The position numbers and the translations under genes were made by a program. A stretch of 64,000 nucleotides of DNA from Cellulomonas wangleii (lineage in GTDB: Bacteria; Actinomycetota; Actinomycetes; Actinomycetales; Cellulomonadaceae): positions 248,001 through 312,000 of the forward strand of contig NZ_CP074405.1 in assembly GCF_018388445.1 (NCBI RefSeq). The letters run 5' to 3'. Below are positions 50,141-57,670 of this stretch, in pieces (position 1 is the first letter of the stretch; the number at the start of each line of letters is the position of its first letter). The notes beneath the pieces are model-generated. The model made no database searches, had not been told where the DNA came from, and worked only from the letters and a program-made list of their open reading frames with translations.

Positions 50141-50500
50141 GTGACCAGCCCGTCGCTGCGCGACCAGAAGCTCGTCGAGCTGTACCAGAACACCCTTGGG
50201 GCAGTGGCGTTCCTGGACGAGTCCTACCGGGCCCGCCCGGTGGACGGTCAGCCGCCGTTCTACTCGATGAGCGCGGTCACCTTCGCCACCGATCAGCTCG
50301 ACCACGTCCGTGAGGTCCTGACCGACATCGCCGGCGGCCTGTCGGCGGCCGCGCGCAGCTGCCGCAGCCGCTCCATCGTCCCAGGCCCCAGCCCGCCGCG
50401 TCGAGCGGGCTCCGGTCGGCCATCGCGCCACGGTGACGGGGCACGGCCGGGGGCCGCCGCGGGGTGCGACACGACACCGCCATCTCCGTCGCGCGGATGA
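50141..50500 (+). pseudogene. Truncated DUF3800-like gene
   Basis: GTG 50141 opens a frame whose first 65 codons look real: [64 protein letters not shown] near the start followed by an SAVTF strand resembles DUF3800 proteins, which are about 200 residues or more; here the homologous part stops at about 50335 and the frame continues as Arg/Pro-rich sequence to 50500. The sequence after the break reads on the other strand as the first codons of another gene (MERLRQLRAAADRPPA), so a junction is likely. Confidence 0.5.
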
Positions 50501-50534
50501 TGCGTCCGCCGCAGCGCGTCCCTAGCGTGACCGC

Positions 50535-51206
50535 ATGCTCATGGCCGAGGACGTCCTGCTGCTGCTCACCGACGACACCACCGGGAGGTCGCTGGTCGAC
50601 GGGACCCGCCGCGACATCGCCGTGGCGGGCGCGGTGATCGCGGAGCTCGCGGCCGCCGGGCGGCTGGAGGCCGTGACCGCCGGCGGCGTGCTGCGCCGCA
50701 CGACGCTGCAGGTCGTCCCCGGGCCCGCGGTCGGGGACGACGTCCTCGACGAGGCCCTTGCGCGCGTCGGCGCCGGCAACGGGTCGCCGGCCGCGGTGCT
50801 CGACCGGATCCGCAAGGGCCTGCGGGAGCGGCTCTACGCGCGGCTCGTCGAGCGCGGCGTGCTGCGGGCGCAGGAGGGGCGGGTCCTCGGGATCTTCCCG
50901 ACGTCCTCGTGGCCGGCGGTCGACGGGCTGCACGAGGCGGAGGTCCGCCGCGGGCTGCACGAGGTGCTGGTGGCGGGACGTGCGCCCACCCCGCACGAGG
51001 CGTCCGTCGTGGCGCTGCTCTCGGCGGTCGACGCCCTGCCCAAGGTGCTGCCGGGCACCGGCCTGCCGAACCGCGAGCTGCGCGCCCGGGGCAAGCGGGT
51101 CGCCGAGGGCGACGTCGGCGGCGAGGCGGCGCGCAAGGCGTGGGAGGCCGTCCAGGCGACGGCGGCCGCCGCTGGTGCCGCGACGGCGGTGGCCGCCAGC
51201 TCGTGA
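50535..51206 (+). CDS. GOLPH3/VPS74 (GPP34) family protein
   Basis: A 223-residue protein: MAEDVLLLLTDDTTGRSLVD, AVAGAVIAELAAAGRLEAVT, LDRIRKGLRERLYARLVERG, VLRAQEGRVLGIFPTSSWPA, and HEASVVALLSAVDALPKVLP. The order matches actinobacterial GPP34 proteins, relatives of the eukaryotic Golgi phosphoprotein; their role in bacteria is unclear. A strong hairpin follows the stop. Confidence 0.88.
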   Translation: MLMAEDVLLLLTDDTTGRSLVDGTRRDIAVAGAVIAELAAAGRLEAVTAGGVLRRTTLQVVPGPAVGDDVLDEALARVGAGNGSPAAVLDRIRKGLRERLYARLVERGVLRAQEGRVLGIFPTSSWPAVDGLHEAEVRRGLHEVLVAGRAPTPHEASVVALLSAVDALPKVLPGTGLPNRELRARGKRVAEGDVGGEAARKAWEAVQATAAAAGAATAVAASS

Positions 51207-51209
51207 TCC

Positions 51210-51228
51210 GCCGCCCGCTCCGGGCGGC
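51210..51228. terminator. Two-way terminator after the GPP34 gene
   Basis: GCCGCCCG (51210-51217) pairs with CGGGCGGC (51221-51228) around a three-base loop, between convergent genes. Confidence 0.65.
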
Positions 51229-51231
51229 TCC

Positions 51232-52755
51232 TCACCACTGCGAGCGGGCGTAGTCCTTGAGGAAGCAGCCGTACAGGTCCTCGCCGGCCTCACCGCGCAC
51301 GATCGGGTCGTAGACGCGTGCGGCGCCGTCGACCAGGTCGAGCGGGGCGTGGAAGCCCTCCTCGGCGAGCCGCACCTTGGTGAAGTGGGGGCGCTCGTCG
51401 GTGATCCAGCCGGTGTCGACCGCGGTCATGAGGATGCCGTCGGTCAGCATCTCCGCCGCGCTGGTGCGCGTGAGCATGTTGAGGGCGGCCTTGCTCATGT
51501 TGGTGTGCGGGTGGCCCGGGCCCTTGTAGCCGCGGGAGAACACGCCCTCCATCGCGGACACGTTGACGATGTACGTGCGCCGCGCGGGTGACGCGGCCAG
51601 CGCGGGGCGCAGACGGCTGATGAGGATGAACGGCGCCGTCTGGTTGCACAGCTGCACCTCGAGCAGCTCCATCGGGTCGACCTGCTCGACCGTCGCGACC
51701 CAGGAGTTGGTCTCGGCGACGTCGGGGATCAGGCCGCCGGCGTCGATGGACGTGCCGGCGACGAGCCGCTCGAGGCTCGCGGCCTGCGCCGTGAGGGACT
51801 GCGCGACCAGCTCGTCCGCGGCGCGGGTCGCCCGCTCGATCGCGAGCGCAGGGCTGGTGAGCTCGCTGACGGACCCGGCCAGGGCGCGCGGGTGCGCGTC
51901 GCTGGTGTGCCCGAACGTGGTGACCATCGCGGCGGCCTCGGCCGGCAGGGGCGCGGCCTCCGCCTCCGCGAGCTGGGCGTACGCGCCCGGCGACCGGCGC
52001 ACGGTCTGGGCGGCGTTGTTGATGAGGATGTCGAGCGGGCCCTGCGCGGCGACGTGGTCGGCGAGCGACACCACCTGCGACGGGTCGCGCAGGTCGATGC
52101 CGACCACGTGCAGCCGGTCCATCCAGTCGGACGAGTCGGCCATCGCGCCGAACCGGCGGACCGCGTCCCGCGGGAACCGCGTGGTGATCGTCAGGTCCGC
52201 GCCGTCGCGCAGCAGCCGCAGCGCGATGTACATGCCGATCTTCGCGCGCCCGCCGGTGAGCAGCGCCCGGCGGCCCGTGAGGTCGGTCCGGGCGTCCCGC
52301 TTGGCGTGGTGCAACGCCGCGCACGCCGGGCAGAGCTGGTGGTAGAACGCGTCGACGACCGTGTAGTCCTCCTTGCAGACGTAGCACGGACGCGGCTTGA
52401 GCAGGGTGCCGGCGATCGCCCCGGTGGCTGACGACGACAGCGGGATGCCGTTGGTCTCGTCGTCGATCCGCCCCGGGCTGCCGGTGGCGGTGGCCGCGAT
52501 GACGGCGGCGTCGGCGTCGGCCAGCAGGCGCCGCTTCTCGCCCCGGCGGTGCTTCTTCGCGGCCTTGAACAGGCCCGACGCGGCGCGTCGGGCGGCCGCG
52601 TGCTGCGGGTGGTCCTGCGGCAGGACGGCGACCTGGTCCATCACCCGCAGGAACGTCGCGAACTCGGCGGGGTCGACACCGGCGCCGGTCGTCGCGTCGG
52701 GGGTGTCGGGGGTGTCGTCGGTGGGGGGCACCGGCGTGGTGGTGTGCGCGGGCAT
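51232..52755 (-). CDS. SDR oxidoreductase with N-terminal zinc-ribbon-like segment
   Basis: A 507-residue protein, twice the usual SDR size. Residues about 1-120 are polar and helical (FLRVMDQVAVLPQDHPQHAA); about 120-150 hold four Cys in two CxxC pairs (PCYVCKEDYTVVDAFYHQLC, PACAALHH), a zinc-ribbon-like knuckle. The SDR part starts at about 160: RRALLTGGRAKIGMYIALRL (TGGRAKIG cofactor loop), DILINNAAQTVRRSPGAYAQ, then a large insertion (about 260-360) and active-site-like VNVSAMEGVFSRGYKGPGHP, HTNMSKAALNMLTRT. The SDR catalytic Tyr before SKAAL is His-Thr-Asn-Met here, so a non-standard active site is possible. Substrate unknown. Confidence 0.8.
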   Translation of the reverse strand: MPAHTTTPVPPTDDTPDTPDATTGAGVDPAEFATFLRVMDQVAVLPQDHPQHAAARRAASGLFKAAKKHRRGEKRRLLADADAAVIAATATGSPGRIDDETNGIPLSSSATGAIAGTLLKPRPCYVCKEDYTVVDAFYHQLCPACAALHHAKRDARTDLTGRRALLTGGRAKIGMYIALRLLRDGADLTITTRFPRDAVRRFGAMADSSDWMDRLHVVGIDLRDPSQVVSLADHVAAQGPLDILINNAAQTVRRSPGAYAQLAEAEAAPLPAEAAAMVTTFGHTSDAHPRALAGSVSELTSPALAIERATRAADELVAQSLTAQAASLERLVAGTSIDAGGLIPDVAETNSWVATVEQVDPMELLEVQLCNQTAPFILISRLRPALAASPARRTYIVNVSAMEGVFSRGYKGPGHPHTNMSKAALNMLTRTSAAEMLTDGILMTAVDTGWITDERPHFTKVRLAEEGFHAPLDLVDGAARVYDPIVRGEAGEDLYGCFLKDYARSQW

Positions 52756-52898
52756 GCGCCGTCCGTCCTGCAGGGGAAGAGCCGTCTCGGGGGGCGAGGG
52801 CCGCAGAAATGGTACGCGTCGGGGGTGTGCGCGCCACGGTGGTGCGACCACTGTCACGTTGCCGGGCCAGGTGCAGCCCCCCACCGCCGGCCGCCCGC

Positions 52899-53609
52899 TC
52901 AGTGCGCGGCCAGCACCCGCTGGACGATCCACGCGTGCATGCCGACCTGCCGCACCCGCTCGAAGTCGTACTGGTCGAAGAGCTCGACCGTCCCGCTGAA
53001 CAGGAAGCGGCCCTGCGCGTCGCGTCCGGCGGTCGTCTCGGAGATCGCCTCGACCAGACCGCCCCCCTGCCGGGCGATGGAGTCGAGCGCACCCTCCAGG
53101 GCGACGCGTGCGACGCCCTGCCCCCGGTGGCGCCGGTCGACGTACACGCAGGCGATCCGCCAGTCGGGCACCGGCGGCGGCTCCTGGTCGTACCGGCGGC
53201 GGTGCTTGATGTTCGGCAGCTCCTGCGGGCTGCCGTACTGGGCCCAGCCCTGCGCGAGGCCGTCGGCGTCCACGACGAGCGCCGCGTGGGCGCCCCCGGT
53301 GCGCACGCGCTGCTCCTTGACGTCCCGGTGGCTGATGCCGCGCTGCCCGCACTCGGGGTGCCAGCCGATGCACCAGCAGCCGCCGAAGATCCCGTTGTTC
53401 CGCTCGACGAGCTCGGCGAACGCGTCCCACGTCGAGGCGTCGAGCTCGTGGACGGTCAGGGGCGGCGCGGCGGTCTCCGGTGTCGTCGTGCGGGGTGCGT
53501 CGTCGTCGGGCACGGGGACCTCCAGCACCGGCAGCACGGCGGCGAGGTGGGGCGTCGGGTGCGCCACCACGCCGGCCCACCGTCGAGCCGCGGCGTCAGG
53601 ACCGAGCAT
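52899..53609 (-). CDS. GNAT family N-acetyltransferase (GGCWC type)
   Basis: A 236-residue protein. VHELDASTWDAFAELVERNN, GIFGGCWCIGWHPECGQRGI is the family landmark; CVYVDRRHRGQGVARVALEG is the acetyl-CoA loop; the end FDQYDFERVRQVGMHAWIVQ closes the fold. About 60 extra residues precede the homologous part, so the true start may lie closer to it (for example at a Val near residue 67); ATG 53609 is the first Met in frame that keeps the gene clear of the divergent gene. Substrate unknown. Confidence 0.8.
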   Translation of the reverse strand: MLGPDAAARRWAGVVAHPTPHLAAVLPVLEVPVPDDDAPRTTTPETAAPPLTVHELDASTWDAFAELVERNNGIFGGCWCIGWHPECGQRGISHRDVKEQRVRTGGAHAALVVDADGLAQGWAQYGSPQELPNIKHRRRYDQEPPPVPDWRIACVYVDRRHRGQGVARVALEGALDSIARQGGGLVEAISETTAGRDAQGRFLFSGTVELFDQYDFERVRQVGMHAWIVQRVLAAH

Positions 53610-53739
53610 GGCAGCGGCCACCGACACCCGCGCCCTCGTCGACGCCGTGCTCCTGCTCGCGCGTGGTGGGCGGAGCCGATGAGTTACGGCGGCCCGCCGG
53701 GTCGGAACCGTGTACCCCGCACCCACCCCGGAGGACCCG

Positions 53740-54615
53740 ATGACCGACACCGCGACCTACCGCACCCTCGACGTGCCCGGCGCGACCATCGCCTACGACG
53801 TGCGTGGTCCGCTGCCGACGGCGGACGGCCGACCGCCGCTCGTGCTCATCGGCCAGCCGATGGACGCCACCGGGTTCGGCACCCTGGCCTCGCACTTCAC
53901 CGACCGGACGGTCGTGACGTACGACCCGCGCGGCATCGGCCGCAGCACGCGGGACGACGGGCGCACGGACCACGACCCGGCGGTGCAGGCGCAGGACCTG
54001 CACGCGCTGGTCAGCGCGCTGGGGGCCGGCCCGGTCGACCTGCTCGGCAGCAGCGGGGGCGCGATCACAGGTCTCGCCTGGGTCACCGCGTACCCGCAGG
54101 ACGTCCGCACGCTCGTCGCGCACGAGCCGCCGATCCTCGGGGTGCTGCCCGACGCCGAGAACGCGCGGGCCGCGTCCGCCCGGGCCGACGCCGCCTACCA
54201 GGAGCACGGCTGGGGGCACGGCATGGCCGCGTTCATCGCCCTCACGTCGTGGCAGGGCCCGTTCCCCGCGGACTTCCTCGCCGAGCTGCCCGACCCGGCG
54301 GCGTTCGGCATGCCCGCGCAGGACGACGGCTCCCGCGACGACCCGCTGCTCTCCGGTGCGTCGGCCCCGGTGACGGCGTACCAGCCGGACGTCGCCGCGC
54401 TGCGGTCCTCACCGACGAGCGTCGTGCTCGCCGCCGGGATCGAGAGCGAGGGCATCATCACGTGGCGGTCGACCCACGCGCTCGCAGACCTCCTCGGCAC
54501 GCAGGTCGCCATCTTCCCGAGCAACCACGGCGGGTTCCTGGGCGACGAGTTCGGGATGCCGGGGCAGCCGGAGGCGTTCGCCGCACGGCTGCGCGAGGTG
54601 CTGCCGGAGGCGTGA
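53740..54615 (+). CDS. Alpha/beta hydrolase
   Basis: A 291-residue protein. VVTYDPRGIGRSTRDDGRTD and PVDLLGSSGGAITGLAWVTA (nucleophile Ser in GSSGGA) with FPSNHGGFLGDEFGMPGQPE (His) give a complete triad pattern of the hydrolases used on aromatic or ester substrates. The GQPMDATGF segment is typical of a common actinobacterial group. ATG 53740 follows GGAGGACCCG. Its last bases (CCGGAGGCGTGACG) begin the left copy of the direct repeat that flanks the toxin-like array. Confidence 0.88.
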   Translation: MTDTATYRTLDVPGATIAYDVRGPLPTADGRPPLVLIGQPMDATGFGTLASHFTDRTVVTYDPRGIGRSTRDDGRTDHDPAVQAQDLHALVSALGAGPVDLLGSSGGAITGLAWVTAYPQDVRTLVAHEPPILGVLPDAENARAASARADAAYQEHGWGHGMAAFIALTSWQGPFPADFLAELPDPAAFGMPAQDDGSRDDPLLSGASAPVTAYQPDVAALRSSPTSVVLAAGIESEGIITWRSTHALADLLGTQVAIFPSNHGGFLGDEFGMPGQPEAFAARLREVLPEA

Positions 54616-54690
54616 CGTCCGCCGGGCGGACCGGCGTTCAGACGACCGACGCCGCGCCACCCCGGCCTGCAGCGCGGCCGCGGTGATCCC
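54604..54690. repeat. Left flank of the toxin-like array, imperfect direct repeat
   Basis: CCGGAGGCGTGACG (54604-54617) and a following block (54638-54666) recur at 57785-57798 and 57838-57867. Read on the minus strand the second block is the end of an ..AGVARRR.. anchor tail followed by a stop, like that of 57838. The array lies exactly between the two copies. Confidence 0.7.
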
Positions 54691-54705
54691 GTCAACGAGG
54701 GTGAG

Positions 54706-54873
54706 CTAACCATCGGTGGCGTTCGGGCTCTTGGCCGACGCGCGGCTCGCGAGCTCGGCGAGCTCCTCGGTGGTCAGCGGTGGCGCGCCGTTCTCGTGGA
54801 CGTCCGCGATGCGCGCGTCCAGCCATTCGAGGTACTCCCGGCGAGCGGCGCGTGGGGTCCCGGCATCGCGGCG
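54706..54873 (-). pseudogene. N-terminal fragment of the array's toxin-like domain
   Basis: One open frame reads DAGTPRAARREYLEWLDARI, ADVHENGAPPLTTEELAELA, SRASAKSPNATDG and then a stop (54706-54708). It matches the first 55 residues of the fragment at 56474-57007 (..LTTDALAELASRASVESPNATDG..) and to the start of the gene at 55344. There is no start codon: the ATG that overlaps the preceding stop (54878) is in another frame. The homology breaks off at NATDG, where the other copy continues GAIFYSG. Confidence 0.65.
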
Positions 54874-54874
54874 C

Positions 54875-55366
54875 TCATCGGTTGTTCCACCACTCGGGCG
54901 CGATCTCGCCGTAGCCGAAGTCGGTGGGTGACAGCTCGCGGTCTGGGTCCAGCGGGTCGATAACGCGGATCCCGGGTCCGTAGAACCCGAGGTGGGTCGC
55001 GTAGACGACGAATGCCTCGGCGGCGACGTGCATGGCCCGGGTGGCGTCCTCCGGCGTCAGCTCGACATGGGGCACCCCCGTCGCCAGCCGGGCGAAGCTG
55101 CTCGTGCCCAGTTCCGACAGCGTGGCGAGCGAGTGGGCGCCGTGCTCGTCGTCGCGCCGCGTCACGTGAGCCTCGAGCCCGATGGGGCGCCCGTGCCAGC
55201 GCAGCAGGAGGGCCTCGCCCCTCTCCTCGCGACCCACGCCTCCGGCCCTGACCAGGAGGCTGCCGGTCTCGGGGTCCTCGACGTAGAACTTGGAGGCGAG
55301 CCTGATCCCTTCACCGAACAACGCGGACAGCCCCGCGTACGACTCACCGACCCGGAACTCGAACAC
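54875..55366 (-). CDS. Array gene, copy 1 (putative immunity protein)
   Basis: A 163-residue acidic soluble protein, one of three equal-length copies. It opens VFEFRVGESYAGLSALFGEG and has EDPETGSLLVRAGGVGREER, LRWHGRPIGLEAHVTRRDDE, VPHVELTPEDATRAMHVAAE, AFVVYATHLGFYGPGIRVID and ends SPTDFGYGEIAPEWW. I recognise no family. Small, acidic, single-domain, multi-copy and paired with toxin-like fragments, it has the look of an immunity protein; that is inference. GTG 55366 follows the same GGGAGCGCTC leader as the other copies. Its start overlaps the toxin-derived gene upstream by 23 bases and its stop overlaps an ATG. Confidence 0.75.
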   Translation of the reverse strand: MFEFRVGESYAGLSALFGEGIRLASKFYVEDPETGSLLVRAGGVGREERGEALLLRWHGRPIGLEAHVTRRDDEHGAHSLATLSELGTSSFARLATGVPHVELTPEDATRAMHVAAEAFVVYATHLGFYGPGIRVIDPLDPDRELSPTDFGYGEIAPEWWNNR

Positions 55367-55823
55367 GAGCGCTCCCCTGGCTCCGCCGGTCGTCGAACAC
55401 GGCCAGCAGCGCGTGCTGGCGGGCCTCGTCGGGCGTGAACCCGTTGGCGAGCGCGTCGCTCCGCGTGTTCTCCCAGGCGCGCACGAGGGAGTCCCGCGAG
55501 ATGCCGTTGATGGTGTCGACGGCGGTGTCGGCCAGCAGGCCGGGCAGCTCGACGGTCCCGAAGTCGCGGGTCCAGTCGGCGCCGTCCTGCGGCAGCAGGA
55601 CGATCACGTCGCCCCGTGCTGCGGCCGCGTACCGGGCCGAGGCTGTCGCCCACAGGTCGTTGTTCCACTTGACGCCCGGGTCGAGCGGGTCACCCCAGCC
55701 CAGGTCCAGCAGCTGGGTCTCGGTAAGCGGTGCGGCTGTGCCGTCCGCGACCGCGTCGTTGTGGGCGGCGAGCCAGTCGACCATCTCGGCGAGGGACGCT
55801 CCGGGCGCCGGCATCGGGTTCAT
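55344..55823 (-). CDS. Toxin-derived gene of the array (internally deleted effector-like protein)
   Basis: A 159-residue protein whose ATG overlaps the stop of copy 2 (CGATGA). Residues 1-43 (ASLAEMVDWLAAHNDAVADG, TAAPLTETQLLDLG) match the N-terminal part of the fragments at 54706 and 56474. Residues about 45-95 (WNNDLWATASARYAAAARGD, VIVLLPQDGADWTRDFGTVE) match the C-terminal part of the 56474 fragment (RIWGEASERYVAAA..DVIVLLP). The approximately 75 residues between, including FYSGKNP, are absent. This suggests an internal deletion. A-S-x-x-Y-x-x-A-A-x-GDV-x-VL resembles C-terminal effector domains of polymorphic toxins; residues 100-159 are helical (SLVRAWENTRSDALANGFTP). Confidence 0.7.
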   Translation of the reverse strand: MNPMPAPGASLAEMVDWLAAHNDAVADGTAAPLTETQLLDLGWGDPLDPGVKWNNDLWATASARYAAAARGDVIVLLPQDGADWTRDFGTVELPGLLADTAVDTINGISRDSLVRAWENTRSDALANGFTPDEARQHALLAVFDDRRSQGSARVRVPGR

Positions 55824-56311
55824 CGGGCACCTCGCGTCACAGGCGCGATCTCGCCGTAGCCGAAGTCCGCGGGCGACAGCTCTCGGGCCGGGTCCAGCGG
55901 ATCGGTGACGCGGGCGCCCGGGCCGTAGTCGGCGCGGTGGGACTCGTACACGACGCACGCCTCGGCGGCGACGTGCAGTGCGCGCGTCGCGTCCTCCGGC
56001 GTCAGGTCGACCAGCGGCACCTTGGCCCGCAGCAGGGCGCCGTGGGACGCGCCGGGCCCGCTGAGCGTGAAGAGGGCGTGGTCGCCGTGCTCGTCGTCGC
56101 GGCGGGTGATCCGGTAGTCCACCCCGATGGCCCGCCCGTGCCACCGCAGCACGTAGGAGCCGCCCGGGTTCTCCGGGCCGTCCCCGCCGGCGGGGACCAG
56201 GAGGCTGCCGGTCTCGGTGTCCTCGACGTAGGTCCTGTCCGCCAGCGTGACCCCGTCGCCGAACAGCGCGGCGACCTCTCCCACGGTGCGGCCCTTGCGG
56301 TACTCGAACAC
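55820..56311 (-). CDS. Array gene, copy 2 (putative immunity protein)
   Basis: 163 residues when started at GTG 56311, the same length as copies 1 and 3: VFEYRKGRTVGEVAALFGDG, EDTETGSLLVPAGGDGPENP, LRWHGRAIGVDYRITRRDDE, VPLVDLTPEDATRALHVAAE, ending SPADFGYGEIAPVTRGAR. It is the most divergent copy. The frame is open further to GTG 56407 (32 more codons), but that extension is the start of another copy (see 56312-56407). GGGAGCAC precedes GTG 56311. The stop overlaps the ATG of the toxin-derived gene. Function unknown. Confidence 0.75.
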   Translation of the reverse strand: MFEYRKGRTVGEVAALFGDGVTLADRTYVEDTETGSLLVPAGGDGPENPGGSYVLRWHGRAIGVDYRITRRDDEHGDHALFTLSGPGASHGALLRAKVPLVDLTPEDATRALHVAAEACVVYESHRADYGPGARVTDPLDPARELSPADFGYGEIAPVTRGAR

Positions 56312-56407
56312 GTGTGCTCCCTCGACACTCGCGGCGGCCACTCTGATCTCTTCGCCGAACGCCGCGGCCAGCCCCGCGGACGACTCACTCACCCGGAACT
56401 CGAACAC
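56312..56407 (-). pseudogene. First 32 codons of a fourth copy, fused in frame before copy 2
   Basis: GTG 56407 opens VFEFRVSESSAGLAAAFGEE, IRVAAASVEG, which is the N-terminus of copies 1 and 3 (VFEFGVSESSAGLAALFGEG in copy 3), and runs straight into the start of copy 2. The junction is at the GGGAGC ribosome-site leader common to all copies, as expected from recombination between repeats. Confidence 0.7.
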
Positions 56408-56515
56408 GAGCGCTCCCTGGCTCCGCCGGTGCCGTCGCCGGCCCGGCACTCCGATCACCGGCGCCGGCTGGTGTCACGGCGGCGCGCAGCCGGACAGTAG
56501 TGGACGAGTCGGGCC
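56408..56515 (-). repeat. Leader repeat, copy 1
   Basis: 108 bases before the 56407 GTG resemble the 108 bases before copy 3 (57496-57603): both contain GGCCCGACTCGTCCACTAC, TGATCGGAGTGCCGGGCC and GGAGCCAGGGAGCGCTC in the same order, with differences in the middle. Confidence 0.75.
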
Positions 56516-57007
56516 GAGACGCGGTGGCGTGCCGAGAACGCGGTCAATGCGCGCGTGATCCGGGAGCAGGACGATGACGTCGCGTGGGCGGCAGCCACGT
56601 AGCGCTCGGACGCCTCGCCCCAGATCCGGTTGACGAAATTCTCCGTCGGCTTGTCGTAACTCCAGTCCAGTGGTTTGCCGCCCGGTCGCGTCCTTATAGG
56701 CGTTCTTGAGCTGTGGCGAGTCGATGAGGTACGCGAATGTCGTCTCGTCGATCACGGCTAGCTTCCCGGCCGCATCGGTGGCAAGCCCGATGGCGGACGC
56801 ATTAGCGTCGTACGGGTTCTTCCCGCTGTAGAAGATCGCGCCGTCGGTGGCGTTCGGGCTCTCGACCGACGCACGGCTCGCGAGCTCGGCGAGCGCGTCG
56901 GTGGTCAGGGGGCGCACCGTTCTCGCGGACGTCCGCGTTGCGCGCCTCCAGCCAGGCGATGTACTCGGTGAGCGGCGCGTCGGGGCCCCCCGCATCGCGG
57001 CGCTCAT
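56474..57007 (-). pseudogene. Frameshifted toxin-like domain of the array
   Basis: The domain is spread over frames. Frame one: DAGGPDAPLTEYIAWLEARN, ADVRENGAPP up to a two-base deletion relative to the 54706 copy; frame two (from ATG 57007): LTTDALAELASRASVESPNA, TDGAIFYSGKNPYDANASAI, GLATDAAGKLAVIDETTFAY, LIDSPQLKNAYKDATG; then a further shift to KPLDWSYDKPTENFVNRIWG, EASERYVAAA, and again to DVIVLLPDHARIDRVLGT. The order FYSGK...A.G...W...SERY..A...DVIVLL resembles C-terminal effector domains of polymorphic toxins. With at least three frame changes it cannot make the full protein. Lower GC in 56630-56850 than around it also suggests transfer. Confidence 0.65.
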
Positions 57008-57495
57008 CGCTTGCCCCACCGCTCGGGCGTGATCTCGCCGTAGCCGAAGTCGGCGGGTGACAGCTCGTGGTTCGGGTCCAGCGGGTCGGTGACGCGGATA
57101 CCAGGCCCGTGGTCCTCGCGGTAGGTCGCGTAGACGACGTACGCCTCGGCGGCGACCTGCATGGCCCGGGTGGCGTCCTCCGGTGTCAGCTCGACATGAG
57201 GAACCCCCGCCTTCAGCAGGGCGAAGCTGCTCGTGCCCAGCTCCGACAGGGTGGCGAGCGGGTGGGTGCCGTGTTCGTCGTCCCGACGTGTCACGCGGGC
57301 TTCGAGCCCGATGGGGCGCCCGTGCCAGCGCAGGACGAGGGTCTCGCCGCTCTCCCCGCGGCCGACGCCTCCGGCTTCGACCAGGAGGCTCCCGGTCTCG
57401 GGGTCCTCGACGTAGTACCTGGAGACGAGGCGGATTCCTTCACCGAACAACGCGGCCAGCCCCGCGGACGACTCACTCACCCCGAACTCGAACAC
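57004..57495 (-). CDS. Array gene, copy 3 (putative immunity protein)
   Basis: 163 residues from GTG 57495: VFEFGVSESSAGLAALFGEG, IRLVSRYYVEDPETGSLLVE, LRWHGRPIGLEARVTRRDDE, VPHVELTPEDATRAMQVAAE, AYVVYATYREDHGPGIRVTD, SPADFGYGEITPERWGKR. It is close to copy 1 along the whole length and less like copy 2. The open frame continues upstream to 57777 but that part is not similar to anything in the array except the shared leader. Its stop overlaps ATG 57007 of the broken toxin-like gene. Function unknown, immunity role inferred. Confidence 0.75.
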   Translation of the reverse strand: MFEFGVSESSAGLAALFGEGIRLVSRYYVEDPETGSLLVEAGGVGRGESGETLVLRWHGRPIGLEARVTRRDDEHGTHPLATLSELGTSSFALLKAGVPHVELTPEDATRAMQVAAEAYVVYATYREDHGPGIRVTDPLDPNHELSPADFGYGEITPERWGKR

Positions 57496-57603
57496 GAGCG
57501 CTCCCTGGCTCCGTCGGCGCCGTCGCCGGCCCGGCACTCCGATCACTGACGCCGCTGGTGCCGCAGCCACGCGCAGCCCGGACCGTAGTGGACGAGTCGG
57601 GCC
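57496..57603 (-). repeat. Leader repeat, copy 2
   Basis: Partner of 56408-56515 upstream of copy 3. One frame through it reads KGTFWARLVHYGPGCAWLRH and a stop, perhaps the tail of a lost toxin gene. Confidence 0.7.
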
Positions 57604-57670
57604 CAGAAGGTCCCTTTCGCCTGCCATCTCTCTTGAGCGCATGACTTCGTGCGGGAGCCGGCATGGCGGT

